From a bacterium HR17 (GTDB lineage: Bacteria > Armatimonadota > Fervidibacteria > Fervidibacterales > Fervidibacteraceae), in NCBI GenBank assembly GCA_002898575.1, contig BEHT01000022.1, positions 1 through 59,366 on the forward strand: DNA of 59,366 nt, given 5' to 3'. The notes beneath the pieces are model-generated. The model was not told the DNA's origin and did no database searches. It was given only the letters and a program-made list of their open reading frames with translations. This document shows positions 36,983 through 46,497 of the stretch, piece by piece (position 1 is the first letter of the stretch; each line of letters opens with the position of its first letter). A program made the position numbers and the translations under genes.

Positions 36983-39900
36983 TTGGTTGGGGGCGAGGGA
37001 TGGCTCAGTCGGTTAGTGGGTTACTACCTTGAAACGCTGAAAAATTCGCGATCCGCTTCGCTGGGATGGACAATCAACATCCTGCGTGGACGCACCCACG
37101 CCTTTGTGGATGTCGCTGCGTTGTGCGATGAGGAACCGTTGCTGAGTAGCGATCGGGGTGAGGTGTCGTTCAGACTGCACAAACAATTGCCCAAAGTAGA
37201 AGTGGATGTCGCGGCAGGTGAAGAAGAGGAGGGTGCGATTGAAAGCGAGTTTGAACCAGACCCAGACCGAGAACACGCATTTGCCCGTTTGCGAACAATG
37301 GCTCAACGGAATGCCCTCAACCCTTATGAGCGTGAGTTCCTTTATGCTTACCCTTTTGTCGTCGGTTTAGTGAGGAACGAAAGAATTTGCGCCCCTCTGT
37401 TTACTGTCCCATGCAGCGTGGAGAGCGACTTGCAGACAGGGGAAGTCATTGCCCATCTCCTTGCAGACGAGTTGGAAGCGAACATGCGCCTTTGGGGACA
37501 CATTCTCCCTGAAGGCGATCAACGCCTCCTTCAGGAGAAGGTGTTCCGAGACACTTTAATGGAGTTGCCTTTGGACAGCGACGAACTCCTCGCCCTGTTC
37601 CAACGCCTCCGCAATGCGTTCCCACCGTTGATGGATCGCTGCCCTTCGGAATGGCATTGGCACCTGTCTCCTTTAGCAGACCTCAAAAACTGGGAGCAAA
37701 AAGGTATAAGGATCGTCTCGTGTGCTGCCGTCATCTGGACTGTTCGCGTTCACCATTACCTTCGCGCAGATTTAGAAGCCCTTGTTAATGGGTCGGCTGG
37801 GAACGTTGACGAATCTGTATTACGACTTTTCAGCCCCGATTTTCTCAAGACCCCTTATGCAATCCAAACGCGTGACCATGAGGTTGAGCCAGCGCCACTG
37901 GAAGAACTCGTTTTCCCTCTCAAAAGCAATCCGGACCAGCGACGGGTTGCTAAAGCCCTTGAGCATCATTCGCTTATTGTCGTGCAAGGTCCTCCTGGCA
38001 CTGGGAAATCGGAGACAATTGCCAACCTGATTTGCCACCTTGTCGCTCAGGGCAAAACAGTGCTACTCTCCAGCCAAAAGAACAAGGCGTTGGAAGTCGT
38101 CGCTGAACGGCTCAACAACCTTGGCATCAAGTACTTGGCGATGACACTGCTGAGAGGTGATAAGGAGTCGCGCCAGCGCTTGGTAACAGAGTTGCAAACG
38201 CTGGACGGATACTTACAGCAATACCCTGCCAGTGTCTTGGAAGGACGGCGCAAGCAACTCAATGACGAACTGACGGAGTCGCAAAGACACCTAAGCGCAA
38301 TTCAAAAAGAATTTGAAAAGCAATGGCAAGAGGAACGAGACAAGTCAGAAAAATACCGTCAGTTTCATGTGACTCGCAAAGACGACTTATTTCCGACGCA
38401 GGCTTTGGTTCCAGATGGAGATGAAAACTCTTTAGCGAGCGCCCTAACCCGATACGCTCAGTGTTATGCCCAATGCTCCCAACTGTGGCAGAAGTTGACA
38501 TCATGGTCTGAAAGGTTGAAGGTTTTTCACAAGAAAATCAATTGGAGGGAGGACATGGCTCAGTGGCGTGACCGATGGCAGAACTGGCTTGCCGAAGCGG
38601 AAGCGTTGTGCGCCGAACTGGTTGACGAACAGGAAGTCATTGATTGCGCCCGTCGTCTCTGGCGCGTCGTTTCCGAAGATGTCTGTCATCTTGATGCCGA
38701 AATGGAACGACTCAAAATCGCCTCAGTCGCAGCGCAGGATGCATGGCGAGCGTGGTCAGATGTTTCCGATAACTTTGGGGAAAACTCCCAGGCGTTTCAA
38801 ATTGCCGAGCGGCTGGAACGAAGCAATGACATTTACCCATCAGAACCTCAAAATGAGTTTCTGCAAGCCGTCGGGGAGTATGCGCGTTCGTTTTGGGAAG
38901 CCAAAACATTTTGGGGTGAGTTCGTGAGTTGGACGAAATCAAACTCCGTCGATTTGCACGACCAGTTTGTTAACTGTTTGCTCGATGAAATCCGCACTCT
39001 CCTGTTGAATAGTGAAAAGATCGCTCAGAAGTTAACCGATGCAAGGGTGAGGCGATGGTTGGATATTTTGGGCAAAAACGCTTCAAACCATGACCAACTT
39101 GCCCGTCTCGCTAAGCAACTTCAGGTTGCCTTGCAAGAGGTGGAGCGCTGGTGGGGCTCAATCCAGCGGTTGCGCACTCAATCGGGAGAAGAATCGTTGG
39201 AAGCCGCTCAGCGATTGAGCATCCTCCCTGAAGATTTGCGGACCGCAATGGCATCTGCTTTTGAGATTTTCTACCGAAATGCTCAAACAGCCCTAATGCT
39301 TCCTCGTTGGCACCCAAGATGTTGGTTGGCACAGCGACGAGCCCTAAGTTCAATAGCCCCGTTCTCAGCGACAACGCTCAAGTCCGATACATGGATTCGG
39401 GTTTTGAAGCAACGAGACATCATTGCTTTGGAGAGCGAGTATCGCAAACTCGTCACAATCCTTGAACACGCCGATTTAGAAGCACGGTTAGACAAACTGC
39501 TGGGTGAACTGGCTTATCCTATTCTGAATTTGGACTGGATGAGAGCATTCTCAGATTGGCAGAGCCTTAGAGGGGAGCTAGAAGCGCTTGAAGGAGCGCT
39601 CTGGGTGCTTCAGGAAAGTCATGCGATACTGCGAAACAACCTGTGGGCAACTCTGCCTCAATTCTTTGAACCGCTGAAGCGAGCCTTAAAGACGAGAGAC
39701 GTTTCTGCAATTGAAGAACACCTACCTCGTTGCAAAGCATGGTTAGAAAGCCTTCCCGCTTTCGCTAAAGCGCTGCGCTTGGAGCAAGAGAAGTTGCACG
39801 GTTGCCCAACACTTTTAGCGTGGACACGGGAGCAGATGATTGAAGTTGATGTTTTGCCCGATGATTGGTTGTGGCGGTTAAAAATTCTTCTTCAATTGGC

Positions 39901-41953
39901 GGTAGCGAGGCGCAAATTTCACGAGGCGGTGAAAGTGCTATCGCCTCCGTTGCTTCAAGCCTTAAACACTTTAGATGCGCACGATTGGTCCGAAATCTAT
40001 CGTAGACTTCATCAAGCACAGAGGGGTTTGCTTCTCATTAGCAAAGTGCGAAAACTGCTCTCTGAGATTGAAAGCGAACTAACGCTTCTGCCAGATGCCA
40101 TCCAACGCGTTTGCAAGTTGCTCTCCAGTTTTGAGGTGCAAGGGTGCAAAGAAGCGATAGAGGCGGCGAAGAAGTTCTGTGATGCCTTTGATCCCTTCGC
40201 GGAGGCACAGTGGATTGCTCACTCCGTTTGGCATCAAAGTGAGCATGTTTTAATTTGGGCTCGTCAGATGGTGGAAAACAACGGCAGTCAGGTCCCTGAC
40301 GGCTTTTTTGAAAAAGCATATCGCGCTATCATTGCCTATCGGCTACGACAATTCGTAGAGCAAGACCGGACGCGAACGAGAAAATCAACTGACGAGTTGT
40401 CCGTCGCCTTCTCGCGCCAACTTAAAAAGTTTCCCGATTTGGCGAAGCGGCTGCTGGAAAACAGCATTCAATGCCGTCTGAAAGACGCTTACCCCTGTTA
40501 CCGCGATCAATTGGTGACTTTGCGGCGCCTCCTCCAAAGGACGGGTAGAAAGGTCGTGAGTTTTGAGCGGTTGAAATCACAGGTCAATTTTGACGCTGTC
40601 CTTGCCGTGTTTCCCTGCTGGATCATGGCTCTGGACGATGTGGCGCGGGTATTTCCCCTCAAAGCCGGTTTGTTTGATGTCGTCATAATAGACGAGGCGT
40701 CACAATGCTTCCCACCTGCCGTTCTCCCTGCCCTTTATCGGGCTAAGAAAGCCGTCATTGTCGGTGACAGCAAACAATTACCCGCCGATGAGGTCCTCTT
40801 CTTCAACCGAGCCGTCAACGAGGACTTAAAACGCAAATATGGGATAGAAGACTTGCATCCCCTCGCTTTTGATGTCGCAGAGTCATCCCTTTTAGACCTT
40901 GCCGACCATTTTTGCGAATGCTCCTTGCTCTTGAGCGAGCACTTGCGCAGCCTCCCTGAGATCATACGCTTCAGTAACGAACGGTTCTATGGAGGGAGGT
41001 TGCGCGTCATGACGGGGCTGAAAGCCCTGTTGCCACCCCCTGAGGGTGCACCGCCTGATGGCTCTTTTGAGGTTATTTTGGTGCAGTCAGACAACCAAAC
41101 TAACTTGCATGAATTGCCTGCCGGTCTCAAACTCTGTCGGGTTGATGAACCGGTCCAAGAGGAGGGAAAAGTCAACAGGGCAGAAGCCCGAGCGTTGACG
41201 GAAGACTTGTTTAGGCGGATTTTTGATCCACAATATGAAGGTTTGTCCTTCGGGGTCTTGTCCCTCTTTCGGGAGCAAGCCGATTACATCGCCCGCCTAA
41301 TCTACGACCATCCTCTCTACCCCCAACTGCCAGACCGCCACCGAAGTGGTCTTGAACGCTTCCTTGTCTCAACAGTGGACGGCTTTCAGGGTGACGAGAG
41401 AGATGTCATCTTTTACGCCTTTCGCTTCGCACCTAATTCGTTGCCGCAGGAAATTCATAGCATCCAAATGGGGGAGCGGGGCGAAAAACGCATGAATGTG
41501 GCTTTCACCCGTGCCCGTAAAAAAGTCATCTGCTACATCAGCCGACCGCCGAACGAATTTCCACCTGGCTTGGTGCGTGACTACCTGCTATATGCTTTGA
41601 ACCCATCCGCAGGTCTTTCCCCTTACGGTGAACCTTTTGACAGTCCGTTTGAGCAAGAGGTCTGTGAGGAACTGAGGAAACTAGGGCTTGATGTCGTGCC
41701 ACAATATCCTGCCTGCGGTTATCACATTGACTTGATGGTGCGTGACCCCAAAACGGGCAAATGCATCGCTGTGGAGTGCGACGGTGAGCGCTACCATTAT
41801 GATGAGCACGGGCGGCTTATTGCAAATGACCTGTATCGGCAGGAGGTCTTGGAACGGGCTGGCTGGACGGTTGTGCGAGTCCCGTCCCGTAAATGGTATG
41901 GTGGAGAGCGTCAACGGTGCATGCAACGAATTTTAGACGCCCAGAAAAGTTGA
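36983..41953 (+). CDS. Giant SF1 (Upf1-like) helicase with C-terminal PD-(D/E)XK nuclease, probable defence protein
   Basis: A 1656-residue single-chain protein. Residues 1-330 are an uncharacterised N-terminal region. Walker A VVQGPPGTGKSETIANLI is near residue 336 and Walker B VVIIDEASQCFPPAVLPALY near residue 1237. Between them lie about 850 residues of mostly helical, coiled-coil-like insert. The SF1 C-terminal motifs VSTVDGFQGDERDVIFYAF and RMNVAFTRARKKVICYIS follow. The last 100 residues form a Vsr/MTES_1575-type nuclease: SPFEQEVCEELRKLGLDV, HIDLMVRDP, AVECDGERYHYDEHG and a VRVPSRKW tail. The preferred start is TTG 36983 (GGAGGTG 8 nt upstream); TTG 36887 is a longer option. It is less G+C-rich than its neighbours. 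The architecture resembles single-gene antiviral helicase-nucleases; the function is inferred. Confidence 0.88.
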   Translation: MVGGEGWLSRLVGYYLETLKNSRSASLGWTINILRGRTHAFVDVAALCDEEPLLSSDRGEVSFRLHKQLPKVEVDVAAGEEEEGAIESEFEPDPDREHAFARLRTMAQRNALNPYEREFLYAYPFVVGLVRNERICAPLFTVPCSVESDLQTGEVIAHLLADELEANMRLWGHILPEGDQRLLQEKVFRDTLMELPLDSDELLALFQRLRNAFPPLMDRCPSEWHWHLSPLADLKNWEQKGIRIVSCAAVIWTVRVHHYLRADLEALVNGSAGNVDESVLRLFSPDFLKTPYAIQTRDHEVEPAPLEELVFPLKSNPDQRRVAKALEHHSLIVVQGPPGTGKSETIANLICHLVAQGKTVLLSSQKNKALEVVAERLNNLGIKYLAMTLLRGDKESRQRLVTELQTLDGYLQQYPASVLEGRRKQLNDELTESQRHLSAIQKEFEKQWQEERDKSEKYRQFHVTRKDDLFPTQALVPDGDENSLASALTRYAQCYAQCSQLWQKLTSWSERLKVFHKKINWREDMAQWRDRWQNWLAEAEALCAELVDEQEVIDCARRLWRVVSEDVCHLDAEMERLKIASVAAQDAWRAWSDVSDNFGENSQAFQIAERLERSNDIYPSEPQNEFLQAVGEYARSFWEAKTFWGEFVSWTKSNSVDLHDQFVNCLLDEIRTLLLNSEKIAQKLTDARVRRWLDILGKNASNHDQLARLAKQLQVALQEVERWWGSIQRLRTQSGEESLEAAQRLSILPEDLRTAMASAFEIFYRNAQTALMLPRWHPRCWLAQRRALSSIAPFSATTLKSDTWIRVLKQRDIIALESEYRKLVTILEHADLEARLDKLLGELAYPILNLDWMRAFSDWQSLRGELEALEGALWVLQESHAILRNNLWATLPQFFEPLKRALKTRDVSAIEEHLPRCKAWLESLPAFAKALRLEQEKLHGCPTLLAWTREQMIEVDVLPDDWLWRLKILLQLAVARRKFHEAVKVLSPPLLQALNTLDAHDWSEIYRRLHQAQRGLLLISKVRKLLSEIESELTLLPDAIQRVCKLLSSFEVQGCKEAIEAAKKFCDAFDPFAEAQWIAHSVWHQSEHVLIWARQMVENNGSQVPDGFFEKAYRAIIAYRLRQFVEQDRTRTRKSTDELSVAFSRQLKKFPDLAKRLLENSIQCRLKDAYPCYRDQLVTLRRLLQRTGRKVVSFERLKSQVNFDAVLAVFPCWIMALDDVARVFPLKAGLFDVVIIDEASQCFPPAVLPALYRAKKAVIVGDSKQLPADEVLFFNRAVNEDLKRKYGIEDLHPLAFDVAESSLLDLADHFCECSLLLSEHLRSLPEIIRFSNERFYGGRLRVMTGLKALLPPPEGAPPDGSFEVILVQSDNQTNLHELPAGLKLCRVDEPVQEEGKVNRAEARALTEDLFRRIFDPQYEGLSFGVLSLFREQADYIARLIYDHPLYPQLPDRHRSGLERFLVSTVDGFQGDERDVIFYAFRFAPNSLPQEIHSIQMGERGEKRMNVAFTRARKKVICYISRPPNEFPPGLVRDYLLYALNPSAGLSPYGEPFDSPFEQEVCEELRKLGLDVVPQYPACGYHIDLMVRDPKTGKCIAVECDGERYHYDEHGRLIANDLYRQEVLERAGWTVVRVPSRKWYGGERQRCMQRILDAQKS

Positions 41954-41963
41954 GGTGGCGCAA

Positions 41964-43205
41964 ATGTTCCGTATCGCCTTGGTTGGCTGTGGGCGCATCA
42001 TGCCGGCGCACCTGCACGCTTACAAAACGCTGTGGGAGTTGGGCATCCGCAACTTTCGCATCGTCGCGTTGGTCGCCCGAAAGGAAGAAGACGCCCTGCG
42101 GTTCCGCAAGCGGGGCGAGGGTCCGCCGCCCCGACCGCCCGTGACGACCAACCCTGCCGACCCCTTGGGCAAGCCCCACCTGTATGTCAGCGACATCCAC
42201 GACGATGTGTTACCCGAGGTGTTTACCGATTGGCGGGCGATGTTGGAGCGCACCGAGGTGGACTTGGTAGACATCTACACGACAGTCCACACGCACCACG
42301 AAATCGCCGTCGCTGCACTGGAAGCGGGCAAACATGTGCAAGTGGAAAAGCCGATGGCGGTGACGGTGCGGGCAGGCAGGTTGATGGTGGACGCTGCCCG
42401 TCGCGCCGGGCGCGTCCTGATGGTCGCCGAAAGCGTCCGTTACAGCGAACTCAACCGCATGGTCCGCTGGGTCATCGGACAGGGTGTTTTGGGTGACCTT
42501 CAAGCCTTCCATGCCTTCAGTTTCGGCAGCGACTGGTCGCCTGACAAGGTCGTTGCCCAAACGCCTTGGCGGCACCAAAAACTACTGGCGGGGGGCGGCG
42601 CCGCGATTGACATCGGTGTCCACCTTTGGCATTTGGCTCGTTACTGGTGCGGCGAAGTAGATGAGGTGTTCGCCTACACCCCCATTCTTGAGCCCGTCCG
42701 CTACCTGCGAAACGGGCAAGGCACCGTCGTTCAAAGGGTGCATCCGGACGCTGACGACACCTTTTGGGCACTGTGCCGGTTTGAACGGGGCGCTTACGGT
42801 GTGACGGCTTTCAGTTGGGCGGGCCGGGGCGGGCGCATCGGCGCCCCGATCAGCGTCTTCGGGACGAAGGGGTGTGTCATTGGCGACCGGCTGAAACTGG
42901 ACGATGGCACCGATGTCAGCGTCCACGACTTCTTTGAGACCCACGCCGGTCCCGCTGACAAAGAGCGTCTCTTTCCAATGGGCGTGCGGGATCCCTTCGC
43001 GCTGGAAAAGTGGGATTGGCTGCAAGCGATAGAAGGCGGGCGTCAACCGGAAGCCAGCGGCGACGAAGGGTTGCGGGATTTGGCGACGGCGTTCGCGATG
43101 TGTGAATCCTTCGTCGTTCGCCAACCCGTCCGCGTCGCCGCCGTGTTAGACGGCGAGGTGAACGCTTACCAACGCCCCATTGATGCCCACTATGGGTTCC
43201 AGTGA
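41964..43205 (+). CDS. Gfo/Idh/MocA-family oxidoreductase, long form
   Basis: A 413-residue protein. MFRIALVGCGRIMPAHLHAY is the NAD(P)-binding start and HVQVEKPMAVTVRAGRLM the EKP motif. GGGAAIDIGVHLWHLARYWCG carries the catalytic Asp/His. It is about 50 residues longer than usual because of a Pro/Arg-rich insert before strand 3 (GEGPPPRPPVTTNPADPLG). ATG 41964 has GAGGTG 7 nt upstream and beats GTG 41955. It starts 10 nt after the helicase gene, but its G+C-rich sequence suggests it belongs to the older chromosome. Confidence 0.92.
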   Translation: MFRIALVGCGRIMPAHLHAYKTLWELGIRNFRIVALVARKEEDALRFRKRGEGPPPRPPVTTNPADPLGKPHLYVSDIHDDVLPEVFTDWRAMLERTEVDLVDIYTTVHTHHEIAVAALEAGKHVQVEKPMAVTVRAGRLMVDAARRAGRVLMVAESVRYSELNRMVRWVIGQGVLGDLQAFHAFSFGSDWSPDKVVAQTPWRHQKLLAGGGAAIDIGVHLWHLARYWCGEVDEVFAYTPILEPVRYLRNGQGTVVQRVHPDADDTFWALCRFERGAYGVTAFSWAGRGGRIGAPISVFGTKGCVIGDRLKLDDGTDVSVHDFFETHAGPADKERLFPMGVRDPFALEKWDWLQAIEGGRQPEASGDEGLRDLATAFAMCESFVVRQPVRVAAVLDGEVNAYQRPIDAHYGFQ

Positions 43206-43329
43206 CCGGTCGGGAGTTGCCCCCCATTTACAACCTTGGTAGGCGTTGTTACGCTTTCAAGCGGCTCCGAGGCAGCCGGCGGACTTCCAGTGTACCTTTG
43301 ACCCAAAACCAAAACGGAGGTGGACAATC

Positions 43330-46110
43330 GTGGCACGCCGACAAAAACGCGTTTACCTGTTTGAGGAAGGCAAAGCGGAGATGCGGATGCTGCTGGGCAA
43401 CAAGGGCGCCAACTTGGCGGAGATGACTAACTTGGGGTTGCCCGTCCCACCTGGCTTCACCATCACCACTGAAGTCTGCCGTGAGTATTACCGCAACGGT
43501 GGCAAACTGCCCGACGGGTTGATGGACGAAGTGCGCCGGGCGATGGCGAGGGTGGAGAAGAAGGTCGGGCGCAAGTTCGGCGACCCTCAGAACCCGTTGC
43601 TCGTTTCCGTCCGGTCAGGCGCGCCGGCGTCCATGCCGGGCATGATGGACACTATCTTGAACTTGGGGCTCAACGACCAAACGGTGCAAGGGCTCATCCA
43701 GCAGACGAACGACGAGCGGTTTGCCTACGACGCCTACCGGCGGTTCGTGCAGATGTTCGGCGACATCGTGATGGGCGTGGAGCGGGACGAGTTTGAGCAC
43801 ATCTTAGACGACCTCAAAGCCCGCCGCGCCCAAGCGCTGGGCAAAGACCCCAAAGAGGTCCGCGACACCGATTTGACGGTGGACGACCTGAAAGAAGCCG
43901 TCCAGCGCTTCAAGGCGCTCGTTCGCGAAAAGACCGCGCGGGAGTTTCCTGATGACCCGTGGCAGCAGTTGGAGATGGCGATTGAAGCCGTCTTCCGTAG
44001 TTGGAACAATCCCCGCGCTATCAGTTACCGCCGCATCAACAACATCCCGCACGATTTGGGCACGGGCGTCAATGTCCAAGCGATGGTCTTCGGCAACATG
44101 GGTTGGGACAGCGGCACGGGTGTCGGGTTCACCCGCGACCCTGCGACAGGCAAGCCGGGGCTTTACGCCGAGTATCTTCCCAATGCGCAGGGGGAAGATG
44201 TCGTCGCAGGCATCCGCACGCCGTTGGACATCCAATGGCTCGCCCAAAACATGCCCCACATCTATGAGGAACTACTGGGCTACGCCCAGCGCCTTGAACG
44301 GCACTACAAGGACATGCAGGACATTGAGTTCACCGTTGAAAAGGGCAAACTCTACATCCTACAGACCCGCACGGGCAAGCGGACAGGTTTGGCAGCAATC
44401 CGCATCGCCGTTGACATGGTGCACGAAGGGCTCATCACGCCCGAGGAAGCCATCCTGAAAGTGGACGCACGGTTGCTGGAGCAACTGCTGCACCCACAGT
44501 TTGAACCGCAAGCGTTGCAATCGGCGCAGCAAATCGCCAAGGGCATCGCAGCGTCCCCCGGCGCGGCGGCGGGGCGCGTCGTGTTCACTTCGCAGGACGC
44601 TGTTGAGTGGGCGAAACGGGGCGAACGGGTCATCTTGGTGCGCCGCATGACTTCACCCGATGACATTGATGGGATGCACGCCGCACGGGGCATCCTGACC
44701 AGCGAGGGCGGGCGCACCAGCCATGCCGCTGTCGTCGCCCGTGCGATGGGCAAGACTTGCGTCGTCGGCTGCCGCGATATCGCCATTGACTATGAGCGCA
44801 AACAGTTCAGCGTCAACGGTTTAGTCGTCAAAGAAGGTGACTACATCAGCGTTGACGGCACCAACGGCATCGTCTATCTGGGCGACATCCCTGTCGTGCC
44901 CAGCGAAATCATCCGCGTCATCACCGGCGAGATGAAGCCCGAAGAGAGCGAACTCTACCGTTACTACGCCGAGTTCATGCAGTGGGTGGACGAACGGCGC
45001 AAGTTGGGCGTGCAAGCCAACGCCGACAAACCCGAAGAGGCACGGTTGGCGCGCCTGCTGGGCGCTGAAGGCATCGGGCTGGCGCGCACCGAGCACATGT
45101 TCTTTGCCCCTGACCGTTTGCCCCACTTCCAGCGGCTCATCCTTGCTGACGACCCCAAAGAGCGCGAAGAAGCCACGGCGAAAATCTTGCCCTTCCAACG
45201 GCAGGACTTTTACGGGTTGCTCAAGGAGATGGACGGGTTGCCCGTCATCATTCGCCTGCTGGACCCCCCCTTGCACGAATTCCTGCCTCACACCGAGCAG
45301 GAAGCCCGCGAACTGGCGGAGCGGTTGGGCAAGCCCTTTGAAGAAGTCTGGGCAAAAACGCTGCGGCTGCACGAGCACAACCCGATGCTGGGGCATCGCG
45401 GCTGCCGGTTGGGCGTGACCTTCCCCGAAATCTACCGCATGCAAGTGCGCGCCATTATGGAAGCGGCATGCCAACTCAAGCGCGAAGGCTACAACCCCAA
45501 GCCTAAGATTGAAATCCCGCTGGTCGGGCATGTCAACGAACTGATCGTCACCCGCAAGGACGCCGAGGAAGTCGCTGAGCAGGTCATCGCCGAGACGGGC
45601 GTGCGGGTAGACTACTTGATCGGCACGATGATTGAAATCCCCCGCGCCTGCGTAGTCGCCGACCAAATCGCCAAGTTCGCTGACTTCTTCAGTTTCGGCA
45701 CCAATGACCTGACCCAAACGACCTTCGGTTTCAGCCGCGACGATGTGGAAGCCAAGTTCATGGCGCACTACCTTGAAGAAGTGCCGGGCAAAGAGGGCAC
45801 GCCGATTCTAAAGGCGAACCCCTTTGAAGTCCTTGACCGCGAGGGCGTAGGCGAACTGATGCGTTTGTGTGCCCAGAAGGCACGCTCCGTGAAACCCAAC
45901 TTGGAAATCGGCATTTGTGGTGAGCATGGTGGCGAGCCCAGCAGCGTGTGGTTCTGCCACGAACTCGGGCTCAACTATGTCAGTTGCTCCGCCTTCCGCG
46001 TCCCTGTCGCGCGATTGGCAGCGGCACAAGCCGCTGTGCAAGAGCGGTTGGTCGCCGAAAAAGCCGTCGCCAAACGCCGCCGCAAGCAACTTGTAGAAGT
46101 GCGCGACTGA
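43330..46110 (+). CDS. ppdK: Pyruvate, phosphate dikinase
   Basis: A 926-residue enzyme. The ATP-grasp part starts VYLFEEGKAEMRMLLGNKGANLAEM and includes SVRSGAPASMPGMMDTILNLGL. The phosphohistidine swivel domain has GILTSEGGRTSHAAVVARAMG (catalytic His). The PEP/pyruvate barrel ends with SFGTNDLTQTTFGFSRDD and EIGICGEHGGEPSSV. It interconverts pyruvate + ATP + Pi with PEP + AMP + PPi, so it works for gluconeogenesis or PPi-linked glycolysis. GTG 43330 follows GGAGGTGG; an upstream frame to 43246 lacks support. Confidence 0.97.
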   Translation: MARRQKRVYLFEEGKAEMRMLLGNKGANLAEMTNLGLPVPPGFTITTEVCREYYRNGGKLPDGLMDEVRRAMARVEKKVGRKFGDPQNPLLVSVRSGAPASMPGMMDTILNLGLNDQTVQGLIQQTNDERFAYDAYRRFVQMFGDIVMGVERDEFEHILDDLKARRAQALGKDPKEVRDTDLTVDDLKEAVQRFKALVREKTAREFPDDPWQQLEMAIEAVFRSWNNPRAISYRRINNIPHDLGTGVNVQAMVFGNMGWDSGTGVGFTRDPATGKPGLYAEYLPNAQGEDVVAGIRTPLDIQWLAQNMPHIYEELLGYAQRLERHYKDMQDIEFTVEKGKLYILQTRTGKRTGLAAIRIAVDMVHEGLITPEEAILKVDARLLEQLLHPQFEPQALQSAQQIAKGIAASPGAAAGRVVFTSQDAVEWAKRGERVILVRRMTSPDDIDGMHAARGILTSEGGRTSHAAVVARAMGKTCVVGCRDIAIDYERKQFSVNGLVVKEGDYISVDGTNGIVYLGDIPVVPSEIIRVITGEMKPEESELYRYYAEFMQWVDERRKLGVQANADKPEEARLARLLGAEGIGLARTEHMFFAPDRLPHFQRLILADDPKEREEATAKILPFQRQDFYGLLKEMDGLPVIIRLLDPPLHEFLPHTEQEARELAERLGKPFEEVWAKTLRLHEHNPMLGHRGCRLGVTFPEIYRMQVRAIMEAACQLKREGYNPKPKIEIPLVGHVNELIVTRKDAEEVAEQVIAETGVRVDYLIGTMIEIPRACVVADQIAKFADFFSFGTNDLTQTTFGFSRDDVEAKFMAHYLEEVPGKEGTPILKANPFEVLDREGVGELMRLCAQKARSVKPNLEIGICGEHGGEPSSVWFCHELGLNYVSCSAFRVPVARLAAAQAAVQERLVAEKAVAKRRRKQLVEVRD

Positions 46111-46136
46111 ACGCCACATAACTGGCGTGCCTACAG

Positions 46137-46171
46137 GCGTTTGGAGGGCAGTCCCCCTGCCCTCCAAACGC
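46137..46171. repeat. 15-bp perfect inverted repeat after ppdK
   Basis: GCGTTTGGAGGGCAG (46137-46151) pairs fully with CTGCCCTCCAAACGC (46157-46171) across a TCCCC loop, 26 nt after the ppdK stop. There is no T-run; it could still end transcripts with Rho or be a mobile palindrome. The rest of 46172-46373 has no convincing gene; an open frame from 46141 lacks a ribosome site. Confidence 0.75.
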
Positions 46172-46373
46172 TTGACCTTCAACTGTTACATCGCCTTTCC
46201 CAACGCACCGCTGCCTGCGACCCTGAGGCGCGCACCGCGTGGATCGCCGCCAACTTCACCGCGCCACCAATGCAGGCGGACATGGCTGCCATCTTGGGAG
46301 ACTTCTCAGTGTCCTACACCGTCACGCATCCGCTTGGGGGCATCCAGCACGGCTGTAAATGCGCGGGATTTAG

Positions 46374-46449
46374 TCGGAGGGCGGCTCTCCTGAGCCGCCG
46401 CAAAAATGGCATGAAACCATAACGGCGCGTCAGGAGACGCGCCCTCCGA
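46374..46449. repeat. Inverted pair of REP-like palindromes
   Basis: Unit 1 (46374-46399) is TCGGAG followed by the hairpin GGCGGCTC-TCCT-GAGCCGCC. Unit 2 (46424-46449) is the hairpin GGCGCGTC-AGGA-GACGCGCC followed by CTCCGA. The units are mirror images: the flanks TCGGAG and CTCCGA are reverse complements, as are the loops TCCT and AGGA, while the stems have changed together. Such paired palindromes between genes resemble REP/BIME elements. A further 9-bp hairpin (GTTGTTCGC/GCGAACAAC, 46464-46489 area) follows before the desaturase gene. Confidence 0.75.
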
Positions 46450-46497
46450 GGCAACCGTTGGGTTGTTCGCGGTTTTTTGCGAACAACGGGGATTAAT

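Noticed and set aside
46141-46422. 93-codon frame after ppdK
   Set aside because: It starts inside a perfect inverted repeat, runs into REP-like palindromes and has no ribosome site; possible gene relic but unsupported.
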